Below are positions 47,538 through 57,479 of a DNA stretch of 64,000 nt, one piece after another (the stretch's first letter is position 1; each line of letters begins with the position of its first letter). The notes under the pieces were generated by a model, which was not told the DNA's origin, did no database searches, and saw nothing but the letters and a program-made list of their open reading frames with translations. Source of the stretch: Cristatella mucedo (Eukaryota > Bryozoa > Phylactolaemata > Cristatellidae); the NCBI GenBank assembly GCA_009760855.2, contig WPIO01000173.1:283501-347500 (forward strand), read 5' to 3'. The position numbers and the translations under genes were made by a program.

Positions 47538-48390
47538 CGTATAGGCCGGTTGCAAAAGTCCATTTTTCGTAGGGTCAGTAGTCGTAGATTCAATAGTCGC
47601 ACAACCCTCAGGTCACTGTGCTTGGTCCGGTTCTTTTCAAGTTTTATAATCTTTCTCTGATTGATATGTAGACGATAATTAGGTGTATCTAGGATTTCTT
47701 CGATCCCTCCCAACCCTCAAGTACGTCGAAATGTCTCACTCCCTTGCTGCATGTATTGATGAAATCCACACATGGAAAACACATTTTTTTTAAATTGAAG
47801 GATGATAAAACAGACTGATTTGTTATTGGCAAACCAAGTGTGATTAAGAAAATGCAAAAGCCAGCGCTCAAAATTTACTCTGCCACTATATTCCGGTTGA
47901 GTTGGCACGAAATCTAGGTATCATGTTCCTAAGGGACCTCCGGTTAGACGACCACATCAGCTCCACAATCAAGTCTGGATACTTTCAGCCACGTAGCATT
48001 GCTCAAATTTGGGCTTGCTTAGTCAAGGATACCACATCCAAGTTGGTCCATGCATTTGTGACGTCCCCTCTCGACTTCTGTAAGTCACTGCTTACTGGTC
48101 TACCGACCTGTGCAATAACAAGCTTACAGGTTGTGCACAACTCAGCAGTTATTTGCCGGTCGCAAGCGTCGCAGTTGACACACCACACCACTTGTCGCCG
48201 ACCTCGACTGGCTACCAGTCAAGCAACGGATTGACTTCAAGGTTTTGTCGCTCACTTTTACGTCCCTGCATTCTATGGCTCCAGCCTATCTCTCAGATAT
48301 ACTACCCCGTCCGGCCAAGCATCGTACCACCTGCTTTTCGGAATCCAACAGTCTACAAATACCTCGTACAAACCTTAAATCCTTTGGCAA
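46655..48390 (+). mobile_element. LINE-A copy split by an 820-bp DNA element
   Basis: The left piece (46655-46785) codes the end of the RT fingers region, just before the PQGSVLGP motif. The right piece (47606-48390) continues exactly there and runs through LAACIDEIHTW, ARNLGIMFLRDLRLDDHIS, HAFVTSPLDFCKSLLTGLP and SDILPRPAKHRTTCFSESNS. It stops abruptly near 48390, where unrelated GC-rich sequence begins. The duplicated CCTCAGGTC marks the insertion point of the 46786-47605 element. Confidence 0.85.
46786..47605. mobile_element. Non-autonomous DNA transposon with 9-bp target duplication
   Basis: The ends are imperfect inverted repeats of about 75 bp: the left begins GGTGTGCAGACAATTGAA and the reverse complement of the right begins GGTTGTGCGACTATTGAA. 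Both reach a shared CGGCCTATACGACAAT. The arms are built from degenerate short units (GACAATTGGCC-like), and the right arm holds a second copy plus a (TA)n tract (47503-47533). The flanks carry the direct repeat CCTCAGGTC (46777-46785 and 47606-47614). A 9-bp duplication fits Mutator-like elements; no transposase is visible. Short frames near 47019-47286 are probably not genes. Confidence 0.8.
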
Positions 48391-49197
48391 GCTTTGGCTT
48401 GCAATCCTTTGCCCCGAGGGAGTGCAGCAAGACGGGCACCGAGCTGAGCAGCTGGAGACCAGCAAGGCAAAGCGATGGAGGTGACGATGCAGTCATTTCA
48501 GTGCAGTCGCTGGAGGACGGCCAAGCAGTTATAGGCTTGTGGCACTCACGGCTGGTAGTACTTCTCAGACAGAGCTATGTTGCTGCAGCTGATGAAACGG
48601 CCCCAATCCAGTGGCATGAGGAAAGACGTGTGGCTGTGCTGCAGTCACTTCCCAGAAAGCTGTATGTGCATGGCGACCGGCTTGCTGTGGCTGAGGGAAG
48701 TTTGACTGAGGATAGAACCTTGATGCCCGGCCCAGGGCTGCAGCACCTGCAGCTGAGCCCAGGGCTGCTGCTGTACAGCAGGATCTACGAGTATAACATC
48801 CGGAGTGTGTCTCTCACTGCTGCCACTGTGGTAACAACGAGCTGCAGCCGTGTGAAGCTAGAAGGTAGCCGCGAACTGTACGTCGTGGACAGCCACAGCT
48901 ACCGAGGTTAGCTGTGACGAGGAAGTATGGGGCATCTGGGCAGCAGGAGACATTCTGTATATGGCTATAGTAGGGCTCTGGAAAGACATCGGCTGCCATA
49001 GCGTGAGGGCTCTCAGTGCAAAGACTCGACAGTTGCTTCAGCAAGTCATCTCTTTCAGCAGTCAAGGACCACGGCTAACTGCATACCTGTCAGGGAGCAG
49101 AGGACAGAAGACCCTGATAGCTGTGCTGAGCAAAGTTGAGGAGATAAACTACTGGGGCAAGGTGACCGTGCACTCTGCGTTAGCAGGCTGCAACTGA
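48391..49197 (+). pseudogene. Coding-like sequence of unknown function, one frameshift
   Basis: Right after the broken LINE-A edge, a GC-rich frame runs to 48911 and then appears to continue in the next frame to a TGA at 49195-49197. It has VISVQSLEDGQAVIGLWHSR, RRVAVLQSLPRKLYVHGDRL, LLLYSRIYEYNIRSVSL, then SCDEEVWGIWAAGDILYMAI and KTRQLLQQVISFSSQGPRL. The amino-acid make-up (regular beta-type hydrophobic alternation, Trp, Leu-rich) and codon use (many CTG, CAG, AGC) look genuinely coding. The frames join near 48908 if one base is shifted. No domain is identified with certainty; a beta-propeller-like fold is only a guess. It is followed by a (GA)n tract. It may be a processed host gene, a cargo gene of a mobile element, or a broken exon. 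Confidence 0.45.
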
Positions 49198-49215
49198 GAG
49201 AGATAGCGAGAGAGC

Positions 49216-49232
49216 AAGTGAGAGAGAGAGAG

Positions 49233-49302
<70 letters not shown>

Positions 49303-49311
49303 CGACAGAGC

Positions 49312-49349
<38 letters not shown>

Positions 49350-49354
49350 GAGAG
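49216..49354. repeat. (GA)n microsatellite
   Basis: About 135 bp of nearly pure GA with a few C interruptions. The Arg/Glu frame across it is an artefact. Confidence 0.97.
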
Positions 49355-49359
49355 CAGCT

Positions 49360-49810
49360 TTTGGGGCAGCTTTTGGCTTCAGCTGCGGATCTTGGGAGAC
49401 AGCACTGCTGCTACCCGGCTTCTCTCGACTGTGTCAAGTGTTTATGTACTTGTACACTTACCTTGCAACAAGCGAATAGGTAATCCACGATTTCTCTAGT
49501 TGATTGACCTTCAGCCTTCTGTGAGCATGATTCACTGTAGTCAGTTGGAGCAGCTGTGGCAAGGAGAAGCAGCCAGTGTTTGATGAATTAAAGGTCCATC
49601 GATCGAGGTGCAGCTTTTCCGGGAGGAGTAATGGTAAACCAGGCCGGTTGAAGTCAACGCGGCCGGAACAAGGTCAAAGCTATAGAGGCAATGCCTACTC
49701 GGGCGGAACGAAGCTTAAGAGGGCCAGAGGAAGTTAAAGGCTGGGGTCTGGGCATCGTGCTCGTGCATCCTAGGCGACGCTTTTTTCAGGCCGACAAACC
49801 AGAAGCGGTT
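49360..49810. other. Unassigned GC-richer region
   Basis: Nothing recognised. Composition resembles the coding-like stretch to its left. Confidence 0.25.
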
Positions 49811-50028
49811 ATAATAATAATAATTAATTTGATAAAGCGAGCTCAGAGAACTCAATCTCTCTCTAGGCGCTTTACATTTGGTGCAAAGGAAAATGCAATT
49901 GAATGGTGAGTAATATCATGCTTGATAAACAAACAAAATGAATAAAATGGTTAGGGTGACATGCACAGGGTCAGCATGCAAATGTGGTTAGTGACAGCAT
50001 GCACAGTGTCAGCACGTATAAGCACTTT
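49811..50028 (-). mobile_element. LINE-A 3' end
   Basis: An ATAATAATAATTAA tail, the hairpin (GCGAGCTCAGAG ... TCTCTAGGCGCTTTACAT) and the 3' UTR up to the end of the ORF region. It abuts a plus-strand LINE-A. Confidence 0.85.
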
Positions 50029-51130
50029 CCACTTGCCGATATAATACCCGAGAAAAACCTAGACATTTATTTCTATGCAAGAAACTTTCACACGTTTTCT
50101 TTGATTGACTCATTCCTGCCCACAAGCTCCCACAATTCTTGAAAATCCCTTGCTGCTTGCATGTAAGACATCTTTACATTGACCGCTGCCAACTTTCTTG
50201 AATTGAATAATGAGAAAACCGTTTAAAAAGTTATGAGATCAAGAAGTGTAATTACAAAATTGGAAGACCGAACGCTTAAAAGGGCCCTACTAGCGTATCT
50301 TCGGTAAATCTTAACTCGTTCTCAGTGTCTAGTACAAAGGTGACATTTCATTAGACAACCACATCAGATCCACATTCCACCCTGCCTAGTTTCAGCGACA
50401 CAACATTTTTAAAAGTAGTGCTCGCTTAGACAAGTTTTCTTCATCAGAATTGGTCTGTATATGTTCGATTGATGTCTAAACTTCGGTAGCACACTGCTTG
50501 CTGGTCTGCCATTCTGTGCAATCAGGTGGCTACATTAGTGAAAATATCTGCAAATAGAGTTGTCTGCTGCGAATGTAGCAGTTGCCACATCACACCACTT
50601 TTTGCTCACCTGCACTGGCTACTAGTCAAGAAACGGATCAACTTCAAGCTTTTGCGGCTAACTTTTATGTCCCACCTTTCTTTGGCTCCAGCCTGCCTAT
50701 CGGATCAACTCTCACACCTGGCTAAACATCGTACCACCCGTTTTCGGAATCTATTCGTAAACCTACAGGTCGTTCGAACCTGAATTCATGTGGAGACCCC
50801 TGTTAAAGTTCGTAGGCAGCCCAAGCCGGAGACTCACTTGCAACTGGTGGCACGACATCCCCCCCCCCGATTTAACTACACTATGAAAGGAAGCTACGAC
50901 AAATGTATTTAACACAGCAAGTATTGGGTCCATGAGATTCATCCTTAACGTACTATGTGCGGAGGCTGAGCAGGCTATCACTAACCACATTTGCATGCTG
51001 ACCATATGCATGTCACCTCCGACAATGTTAGAGTTGTCCCCTTTTAGCATTTTATCATCAACTATTGGGTCAAGCCACCTGTGCAGGAAATGTTAATTAC
51101 CTAGAAATTGATCAGGTTTACCGAGGATAG
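50029..51130 (+). mobile_element. LINE-A copy, decayed
   Basis: It begins at the PLADIIPEKNLDIYFYARNF counterpart (the YADD region, catalytic aspartates lost). It continues through LTAANFLELNNEKTV, SNRVVCCECSSCHITPLF, HLHWLLVKKRINFK and APACLSDQLSHLAKHRTT to a 3' UTR and a degraded hairpin near 51095-51125. There are many frame breaks and no tail. Confidence 0.75.
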
Positions 51131-51780
51131 TTAGGTATTACGGCTCATCTTTCGTGAGTGTAATCTGATTCTTTGTCTGCACACACTCACTGGTACACAA
51201 ACGACGAAATGCAGACACCGAGGGGGGCTCTAACACTGGTTTAATTCGTCAACGCTCGTGGCGTTACACCTCAGAGCCGCTCTCCCTCCGTCCTGTTTTC
51301 CACTGTCGTTCGGTTCGCACAGCAAAGCCAGCCGATGACCAAAACGAACAGTTTAAATATACGTCGCACATAGATGAGGGACAGACGACTCCACTTGTCA
51401 GCTCGAGTCTCATCTCCTCGACTACGGCTGTGCTCTGGCTGACCCCGATTATTCATCCGAGGAGGACCACAGGTGTGCACCACAAACCTAATGGTGAATC
51501 CACCATCTGTTCACCTCTGTGTTACCAGCTTATGTCCAAGCCACATCACAGGCGGACCTTAGCTGTGTACCAGCCCCTCTCGGTGATGCTCCCAACAGCT
51601 GTTCACCAGCTGTTTAGCAGAGGAGCAGTACCGGCCTGCATATAACTCAACCACATCCACTACCTGCTCCTGTACAGGCTGTGACAAACCCTTGTAAAAA
51701 ACAAACTCATACCACCATAATCCCATATAACCCATTAAACGATAAAACCATAAACCCACAATAAACTATAAAACCACAGT
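51131..51780. other. Unassigned insert, possibly LTR-derived
   Basis: It sits between two LINE-A pieces and is not LINE-A itself. It is richer in GC and has a GGCGTTACA near 51262-51270 reminiscent of the end of the LTR at 53086, but no matching second end or target duplication was found. Short CCATAAACCC-type units occur near 51700-51775. Confidence 0.3.
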
Positions 51781-52121
51781 GAGCATCGATATTTGCAATC
51801 ACACCACTTTTCGCTGACCTGAGCAGGTTACCAGTCAAGCAAACTTCAAGATTCTGTCACTTACCTGGAGATTCCTTCATTTTCCGACTCCAGCCTACTT
51901 ACCTGAACTATCCCACCATCAGGCATTGAATCGTACCACTAACCACATTTGCATGCTGACCCTGTGCATTTCACCCCTAATAATGTTATTCATGTTGTTT
52001 ATCAAGCATGATATTACTCACTATTCATTTGCATTTCCCTTTGCAGCGAATGTAAAGCGCCTAAAAAGAGATTGAGTTCTCTGAGGGAGCTTTATCAAGT
52101 GCATTATTATTGTTACTATTA
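51781..52121 (+). mobile_element. LINE-A copy with an internal deletion
   Basis: The left part codes the SCHITPLL to PAYLPELSHHQALNRT region. It jumps at a CCAC microhomology (about 51936) directly into the 3' UTR (TAACCACATTTGCATGCTGA) and ends with the hairpin and ATT tail. About 200 bp of C-terminal ORF are missing relative to intact copies. Confidence 0.8.
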
Positions 52122-52139
52122 CAACATGCCTTTTATATA

Positions 52140-53362
52140 GCCATATCTCGCACGAACCTCAAAACCGTCGGAGACTGGGCCTTTAGTTCGTATGCTTCTG
52201 CAACGAAGCAGCTCTCAGGCTAGCCGCGATATTAGCCTTGCCTCAGGGGGGTCGACTAGGGCGCCTAGTACAGACCCAGCTCCTGACTCACCTAGCTCAG
52301 GTTAGAATGGAGCTTTATGCAGACGATGCGGTTAGGAGATGGAGCGACTAATGTGGTTGTCTTAGCGGATTCGACTTGGACAGCTAGTACAAGCCCGACT
52401 CCTGGTCTACCCGCTAAAGTTAGAATGAAGCCTGGTGCAGACGTTGCGGTCAGGATGTGCACCGACTAATATGCTGAAGTAGAAATAGCAGCGGCGCGCG
52501 AGGTCAGGAGTTGAAAGGAGACAGAATATAATGAGACGAGTGACAGAGCTTAGGAGACAGCTTGGGTAGTCGAGCAGAGACTACGCCCCGAGAGCTCAGG
52601 GCTGCAGCTTGGGAGTCGAGGCGAGACTACGCTTCGAGAGCACGAGAGACGAACCTACGGCGACGAACAGCTAAGTGTAACTTAGACTTCGCAGTTGTGT
52701 TCTGCCGGCTACTCAGTTAGCTGCTCGTATCTTGGGGTGCTGTAGCAACCCGCCTTCGCAATTGCTAGCGACGCGCGCATAGGTTAGTGTATTATACCCG
52801 GGCTTCGGGAGTTCGCGAAGTTAACTCCGTCGGTCCGGTACGCGCCGCGTAAACGCACAGGGTAGTTGGTTATACTCGGGCTTCGGGAGTTCGCACAGTT
52901 AACTCCGTCGGTCCGGTACGCGCCGCGTAAAGCGCTTGCGCCGGCGCGTAACCACTACTAACAGGCCCACAATAAACTGTTGCTTTCGGCACCCATTTGT
53001 GGCCGCCTGTGTTTTAACCGCACTGCAGCACTGCATCACACAGTCTACCGGTAGAGAACCGGGGGACGAACATCTACGCGGTTACACTTCTAAAGCCTGC
53101 AGCTCAATACCAACGCTCATCAAAAAGACCCTTACATGACGACACTTAAAAGGCAGTTTAAAATGCACGTTTTTATTATAGCATTTGGGGAGTTTGTGAT
53201 TCTCCCTTCGTGTGAATGTACCCGCTTATAGAATGACTGCTGCTTGGGCATGTTACCATCAAAAATGTGGTAATGCTTTATATACAGCATTTGTAAAGCG
53301 CCTAGAGAGTGATTCGATTTTCTTAGGGCGATCGAAATGTGCTATTATTATTATTATTATTG
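52140..53362 (+). mobile_element. LINE-A copy split by a solo LTR
   Basis: The left piece (52140-52198) codes ISRTNLKTVGDWAFSSYA and stops inside the SYAPKAWN region. The right piece (53087-53362) resumes there (SKACSSIPTLI) and continues to the hairpin and ATT tail at about 53343-53360. Removing 52199-53086 plus one CTTC copy restores LINE-A register. Confidence 0.85.
52199..53086 (+). mobile_element. Solo LTR (888 bp) in LINE-A
   Basis: It starts TGCAAC and ends GTTACA, an almost perfect short inverted terminus of LTR type (TG...CA). It is flanked by CTTC (52195-52198 and 53087-53090). An AATAAA lies at 52971-52976, suitable as a polyadenylation signal. It is GC- and CpG-rich with internal duplications (periods of about 119 bp near 52252 and 78 bp near 52792). 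No gag-pol sequence is present, so recombination between two LTRs probably removed the body. The superfamily (gypsy, BEL or other) cannot be told. Confidence 0.75.
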
Positions 53363-53493
53363 TCGATAGATCGATAAATAAATCTATTTGTAGATAAGGA
53401 GGCCTATCTTATTTAAAAATGGAGGAATTATTTAGTTTCTAAGTAGCCGACTAATTTATTCAAAACAAGCTAAGTTTTTTAGGGTGAAACAGA

Positions 53494-53645
53494 TATCAGC
53501 CGAGCTGGTTTGGTCTGGCGGTTATGGTGCTCGCCCCGACCAAGGTCTGACTGAGGTCGTGGGCTCGAGCGTCGAGGCATATGTGAAGCGCTTGAAAAGA
53601 GATTAATTTCTCTTGGGGTGCTATATCAATGAATTACATTATCAG
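53494..53645 (+). mobile_element. SINE-B reference copy with a LINE-A-like tail
   Basis: The tRNA-derived head reads CAGCCGAGCTGGTTTGGTC, with the B-box region GGTCGTGGGCTCGAGCG. The 3' part (GTGAAGCGCTTGAAAAGAGA, then TTAATTTCTCTTGGGGTGCT) is homologous to the LINE-A 3' hairpin. The tail is ATTACATTAT. Transcription would be by RNA polymerase III and mobilisation by LINE-A RT, both inferred. Confidence 0.85.
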
Positions 53646-54129
53646 CACCAGCTAATCCATCTAGATAATCACTGAAAGTCATTGCTTGCAATTATGATAT
53701 AATCTCTGGATAAGGCTTCGTAGAAAAGTCAGAAAGAGATAGGTATGCATTTGTGTTTTGAGATTCAGCATCGGCATTTGAGCTGTGTGAGCTCTCAGCC
53801 AAAGAGCCGTTGGTGAGTGTCATAACTGCTGATTCCATGTAACCATCCACTGCTGTCAAATAGACTTTTCTTCGTTACGGATACAGATAATATGGTAAGG
53901 TAGCACTCCTCGTCGCTCCCACGTTGCTGCTACTGCCAGCTAGTAGTGTAACAAAGATCAGGTTCTACCAGTATTCATCGTGCGTAGGCTAAGACTTGCT
54001 TCAATGTGAGGTTATGACTGGTGCGTTGGCTGCTTAGTTCAGATCTGACGAGGAACATGCCCACCACCATAGGAACAAGGACAAGCGTATATTTTTGGCT
54101 TATGGAATAAGATATTCGAATTGAGGCTC
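53646..54129. other. Unassigned region
   Basis: No recognised gene or repeat. Confidence 0.3.
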
Positions 54130-54248
54130 AATGACATTATAATTAATCAATTGCATTTCACTTTACAGCAAATATAAAGCGCCTAGAGAGAGATTAAGTT
54201 CTCTGAGGGCACTTTATCAAGTGAATAATTATTATTATTATTATTATT
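54130..54248 (+). mobile_element. LINE-A 3' tip
   Basis: The end of the 3' UTR (CAATTGCATTTCACTTTACAG), the hairpin (AAAGCGCC ... GGGCACTTTA) and an (ATT)n tail. It meets the tail of a minus-strand LINE-A, giving a tail-to-tail junction. Confidence 0.85.
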
Positions 54249-54826
54249 GAAGTTTATATATTTTTATTGTGCCATCAGAGAACTTAATCTCTTCCCACTT
54301 TACATATGTTTCAAAGGGAGCATGGTCGGATGGTCAGAGGTAGCAGTCTTAATGACCCTCTGAATAATATGTTTAAATGTGCCGTGCAGGGTAAGCACGC
54401 TTTAGTACACGAAAGAACAATCACAGAAACCGACTAAATGCTGTGATACATAAATAAATGTTGCTTCTTTTTTAGTGTCAAGTCAGGAGATGTCTTCAAG
54501 CTAGCCGGAAGTACTTTTCAGATTTTGGTGACATGCGAGCGAAGTGCATGGTGGTGGAGTGGATCTTGTTATGTAGGTTGGGGCCACAGAACAAAGGCAC
54601 CTAAAAGGAGTGACATAATCTTTAAATCGATGCATAGCCTGGCTCAAAGCCCATCCACGCCAGCTAAACGTAATTTGATGTGGCAACTGAAAGTTCAAGA
54701 CGGATGAGCCTAGATGCAGAGTTATGCAGCAGTGGCAACTGTACGACCGCACAAGCCGGATGACCAGCAAACAGTCAGCTAAAGAAGTCGAGACAAGATG
54801 CCACAAATGCATGAACTAATTTTGAT

Positions 54827-54828
<2 letters not shown>
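54249..54828 (-). mobile_element. LINE-A copy, decayed
   Basis: The minus strand runs from the 3' tail and hairpin through the 3' UTR, the SGDKSKSEKYF-type region, PTYITRSTPPP and the FVASCLDFFS-LFAGHPACAV region to 54828, where a microsatellite begins. No long frame. Confidence 0.75.
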
Positions 54829-54868
<40 letters not shown>

Positions 54869-54882
54869 CACACACACACACG

Positions 54883-54955
<73 letters not shown>
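54829..54955. repeat. (TA)n(CA)n(TA)n compound microsatellite
   Basis: A TA block, a CA block with two CG steps, then another TA block. The two TA flanks form a large cruciform-prone palindrome. Confidence 0.97.
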
Positions 54956-54959
<4 letters not shown>

Positions 54960-54967
54960 ACATCATT

Positions 54968-55015
54968 CATTTGTTTAGCACCCCAAGAGAACTTAATCTC
55001 TCTTCAGGCATTATC
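54968..55015 (-). mobile_element. SINE-B 3' tail fragment
   Basis: AGCACCCCAAGAGAACTTAA then TCTCTCTTCAGGC matches the SINE-B version of the hairpin (CCCCAAGAG rather than CCCTCAGAG). Confidence 0.6.
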
Positions 55016-56261
55016 AATGAGTGGTAATCTACGGCAACTGCATGCGTCTGCTATCCAAATCCGGTTCGAAATGGCTAGACATTATTTGCTCAAAATTTCA
55101 ATTATCAAACGACGTAATTTGAATTGCGTGTGCAGATACTGCCACAAAATTTTGTGCATTCCATCTTGGGACATGCATGGTCACCTAAGGCAATGGCTCG
55201 GCTTTTATTTCAATCAATTTTAATTTGATGGCGACGTGGCTGCTCCAAGTGCAATTGGTGAGGCGGATAAGTAGTGTCCTTTCATGTGCATCTACCTGTG
55301 CACATCCCTGAGGACTCATTCAAAATCCGTCGATGAAAATTTGTCGTGTCGCAAGATTCTCGTCAAGTTTTCCCGGCATTCATCATAAAATGCCGGAAAC
55401 CAGGTCGCAAACGGAGTGTGCGTGCCAAGAGGTCCAGTCACAACGGCAGAAATTTTAATAATCAAATAGAGCCTGGAAGAATACTTTCCAAGGCAAAGTA
55501 CACCGTTAAATAAATGTGATAGCCAGTATGTTCGTCCGGCTTTGATTAAAGTAAGCCGATGAAAATGTAATTGGATATATTAAAGTCGCTGCCTGTGCTA
55601 TTCGGCTGGCTTACATGAATCTAGCAAAAAAACGCCTCTGCGCATTATCCTTCCTCGTGCCAGGTTTTTGGTGGAACTGAAGGTCGAGCCAGGATTTTTG
55701 AAACAAACCTCGATGAATCCGGACTCACGCCATAAGCCGCCCGAAACCGGCCAAACTATGGGTGCCTAGGGCGTCGGATCATTAGACACTGCATTCGGGC
55801 AGTCGCAGCTGACTAAGCTCGATGTAATTAGGAAGTGCAAGGCAGCTCATCTGAGCCTGCCAGCGCTGGGTGACCTACATCCCGCTTGTGCTTCTGCCTG
55901 TACCTAGGCAGCCTATCCCGTCTCTCTCCTTTCCTTCCTTTCAACCCGAGCTCCGGAGCTGCATTCACCACTGCCAGGTGCATCAGTACGGGAAGCTTGC
56001 TCGCCATTATTGCCTACCTTCAGGACTGCCACGGAGGGGGGCCAGGTCTAATCGTTCGTCGTCTTTATTTCGTTTCAGCTTGGCTTACCGAGCCCTTAGA
56101 AGTGAATGGTTGAGGAGATATGTCGATTCCAGAGTGACTTGGAACTATTTTTTCCCAAATGCTAGTCGGATTGTGTGTGATTTTTGAAAGAAGCTCAAGA
56201 ACCCAGCAGCACTTCCTACTTTCAAACAAATCTAACGGCCCCGAAAGATCGAACATCTTCT
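55016..56261. other. Unassigned region
   Basis: Frames at 55870-56187 and 55886-56113 are open but have no recognised domains. No repeat family was identified. Confidence 0.3.
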
Positions 56262-56430
56262 CAAGGCTCCTCGGGGTAAGATGCGCTCACTCGGCGACCC
56301 AGGTCGTGGGTTTGATCGTGGCAGTACGCATTTTCCCATTGTCCTCATCGAGCTAAAAAGTTAGCCTCTAAGGCTGTTCATTATCTGCACGCCTTCTGAC
56401 TGAGGCTGTTTAATCCAAAAACCTTAGCAC
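56262..56430 (+). mobile_element. Diverged SINE-A copy
   Basis: A tRNA-like head (GATGCGCTCACTCGG), B-box-like GGGTTTGATCGT, an AAGGCTGTTC body remnant and the 3' end GAGGCTGTTTAATCC follow the SINE-A order. Confidence 0.55.
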
Positions 56431-56517
56431 TATGCTTTTACTCCTAGCATAGCCAATTGAGGCATTTAAGTACGTTGGCATAGTGACTATGTTGATGCAT
56501 AGTGACATAGTTAAAAA

Positions 56518-57012
56518 TAACAATAATAATAACAATACACTTGATAAAGCGCCCTCAGAGAACTCAATATCGTTGTAGGCGCGTTACATTTGCTGCAAAG
56601 GAAACACAATCGAATGGTGAGTGATATCGTACTTGATAAACCTCATTAATAACATGGTTAGAGGTTACATGTACAGGGTCAGCATGCAAGTGTGGTTAGT
56701 GGCAGCATTAACGGTATCAGCACGCGTAAGCACGTAAAGGATGAATCACAGGGACCCACTAAATGCTGTCATAAGTGGTGAGTGTCGTTTTCCACAGTGA
56801 CCTTACATTAGAAGACCACATTCGCTCCGCCGTCAAGTCCGCCTACTTTCAGCCACATAAAATAACTAAAATTTTGGGCTTGTTTAGCCAGGGATACCAC
56901 ATCTAAATTGGTCCATGCATTTGTGAAATCCCGTATTGACTTCTGTAACTCACTGCTTGCTTGTCTACTTGCCAGTATAACCAGGCACTTACAGTTGGTG
57001 CAAAATTTTGTA
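56518..57012. mobile_element. Two opposed LINE-A pieces (minus then plus)
   Basis: 56518-56776 is the minus-strand LINE-A 3' end (tail, hairpin, 3' UTR, last codons to the LFRTAFSG region). 56780-57012 is plus-strand LINE-A from the GVIFHSDLTLEDHIRS region to about the LQLVQNS region, without a 3' end. A piece lacking its own tail, inverted next to a 3' piece, is what twin priming of a single insertion produces. Confidence 0.7.
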
Positions 57013-57265
57013 TATGTTGTATAAAAAGCTGTACATGTTACCGTAAAAATTATGTGATACTTTTAGCGTTTAGTGTCTTTCTTTCCCTTACTTAGGCACT
57101 TAATTATATTGGGCATTTGAGATTGTAATTGGGCATTTTAGAGTATGATTGGGCATTTTAGAGTGTAAATGGCACTAGAGAGTTGTTGTTTCAAATCCAG
57201 GGCTCTATAAACCTGTTACAAACCGCATTATTTAGATCGCCAAGAACATAACTTTCTGTGGTTTT

Positions 57266-57465
57266 TATATCTAACGAATCCCGTCTGCAACTCCAGAAAG
57301 CTGCAAAGTCTATTTTGGTGTTATGCTGGAAAGTCTGTACAGCCCGCTTACAGCCTACACGGCTTTCAGTACGCATTTCGGTAGCCAACAGCATTCATCT
57401 CCCGTAACAAAGAGAAACTGAGGGAGCCTAGCTGAGTTAGGAAAGCAGTTGACGTAGTGAGTACG
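57266..57465 (-). mobile_element. LINE-B 3' fragment
   Basis: It matches the LINE-B 3' block (CTGCAACTCCAGAAAGC, TACAGCCCGCTTACAGCC, GTAGCCAACAGCATTCATCT). It is diverged and lacks the ACATT tail. Confidence 0.7.
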
Positions 57466-57479
57466 CTCTAACATTATTA

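Noticed and set aside
49218-49499. 93-codon Arg/Glu-rich frame
   Set aside because: It is a translation of the (GA)n tract and has no protein-like part of note.
51159-51270. Second solo LTR
   Set aside because: A TGTAATC start and a GTTACA end are present about 110 bp apart, but the length is too short, no flanking duplication is visible and there is no clear match to the 52199-53086 LTR.
55870-56187. 105-codon plus-strand frame as a host gene
   Set aside because: Competing open frames overlap it on both strands and none shows a recognisable domain or splice context.
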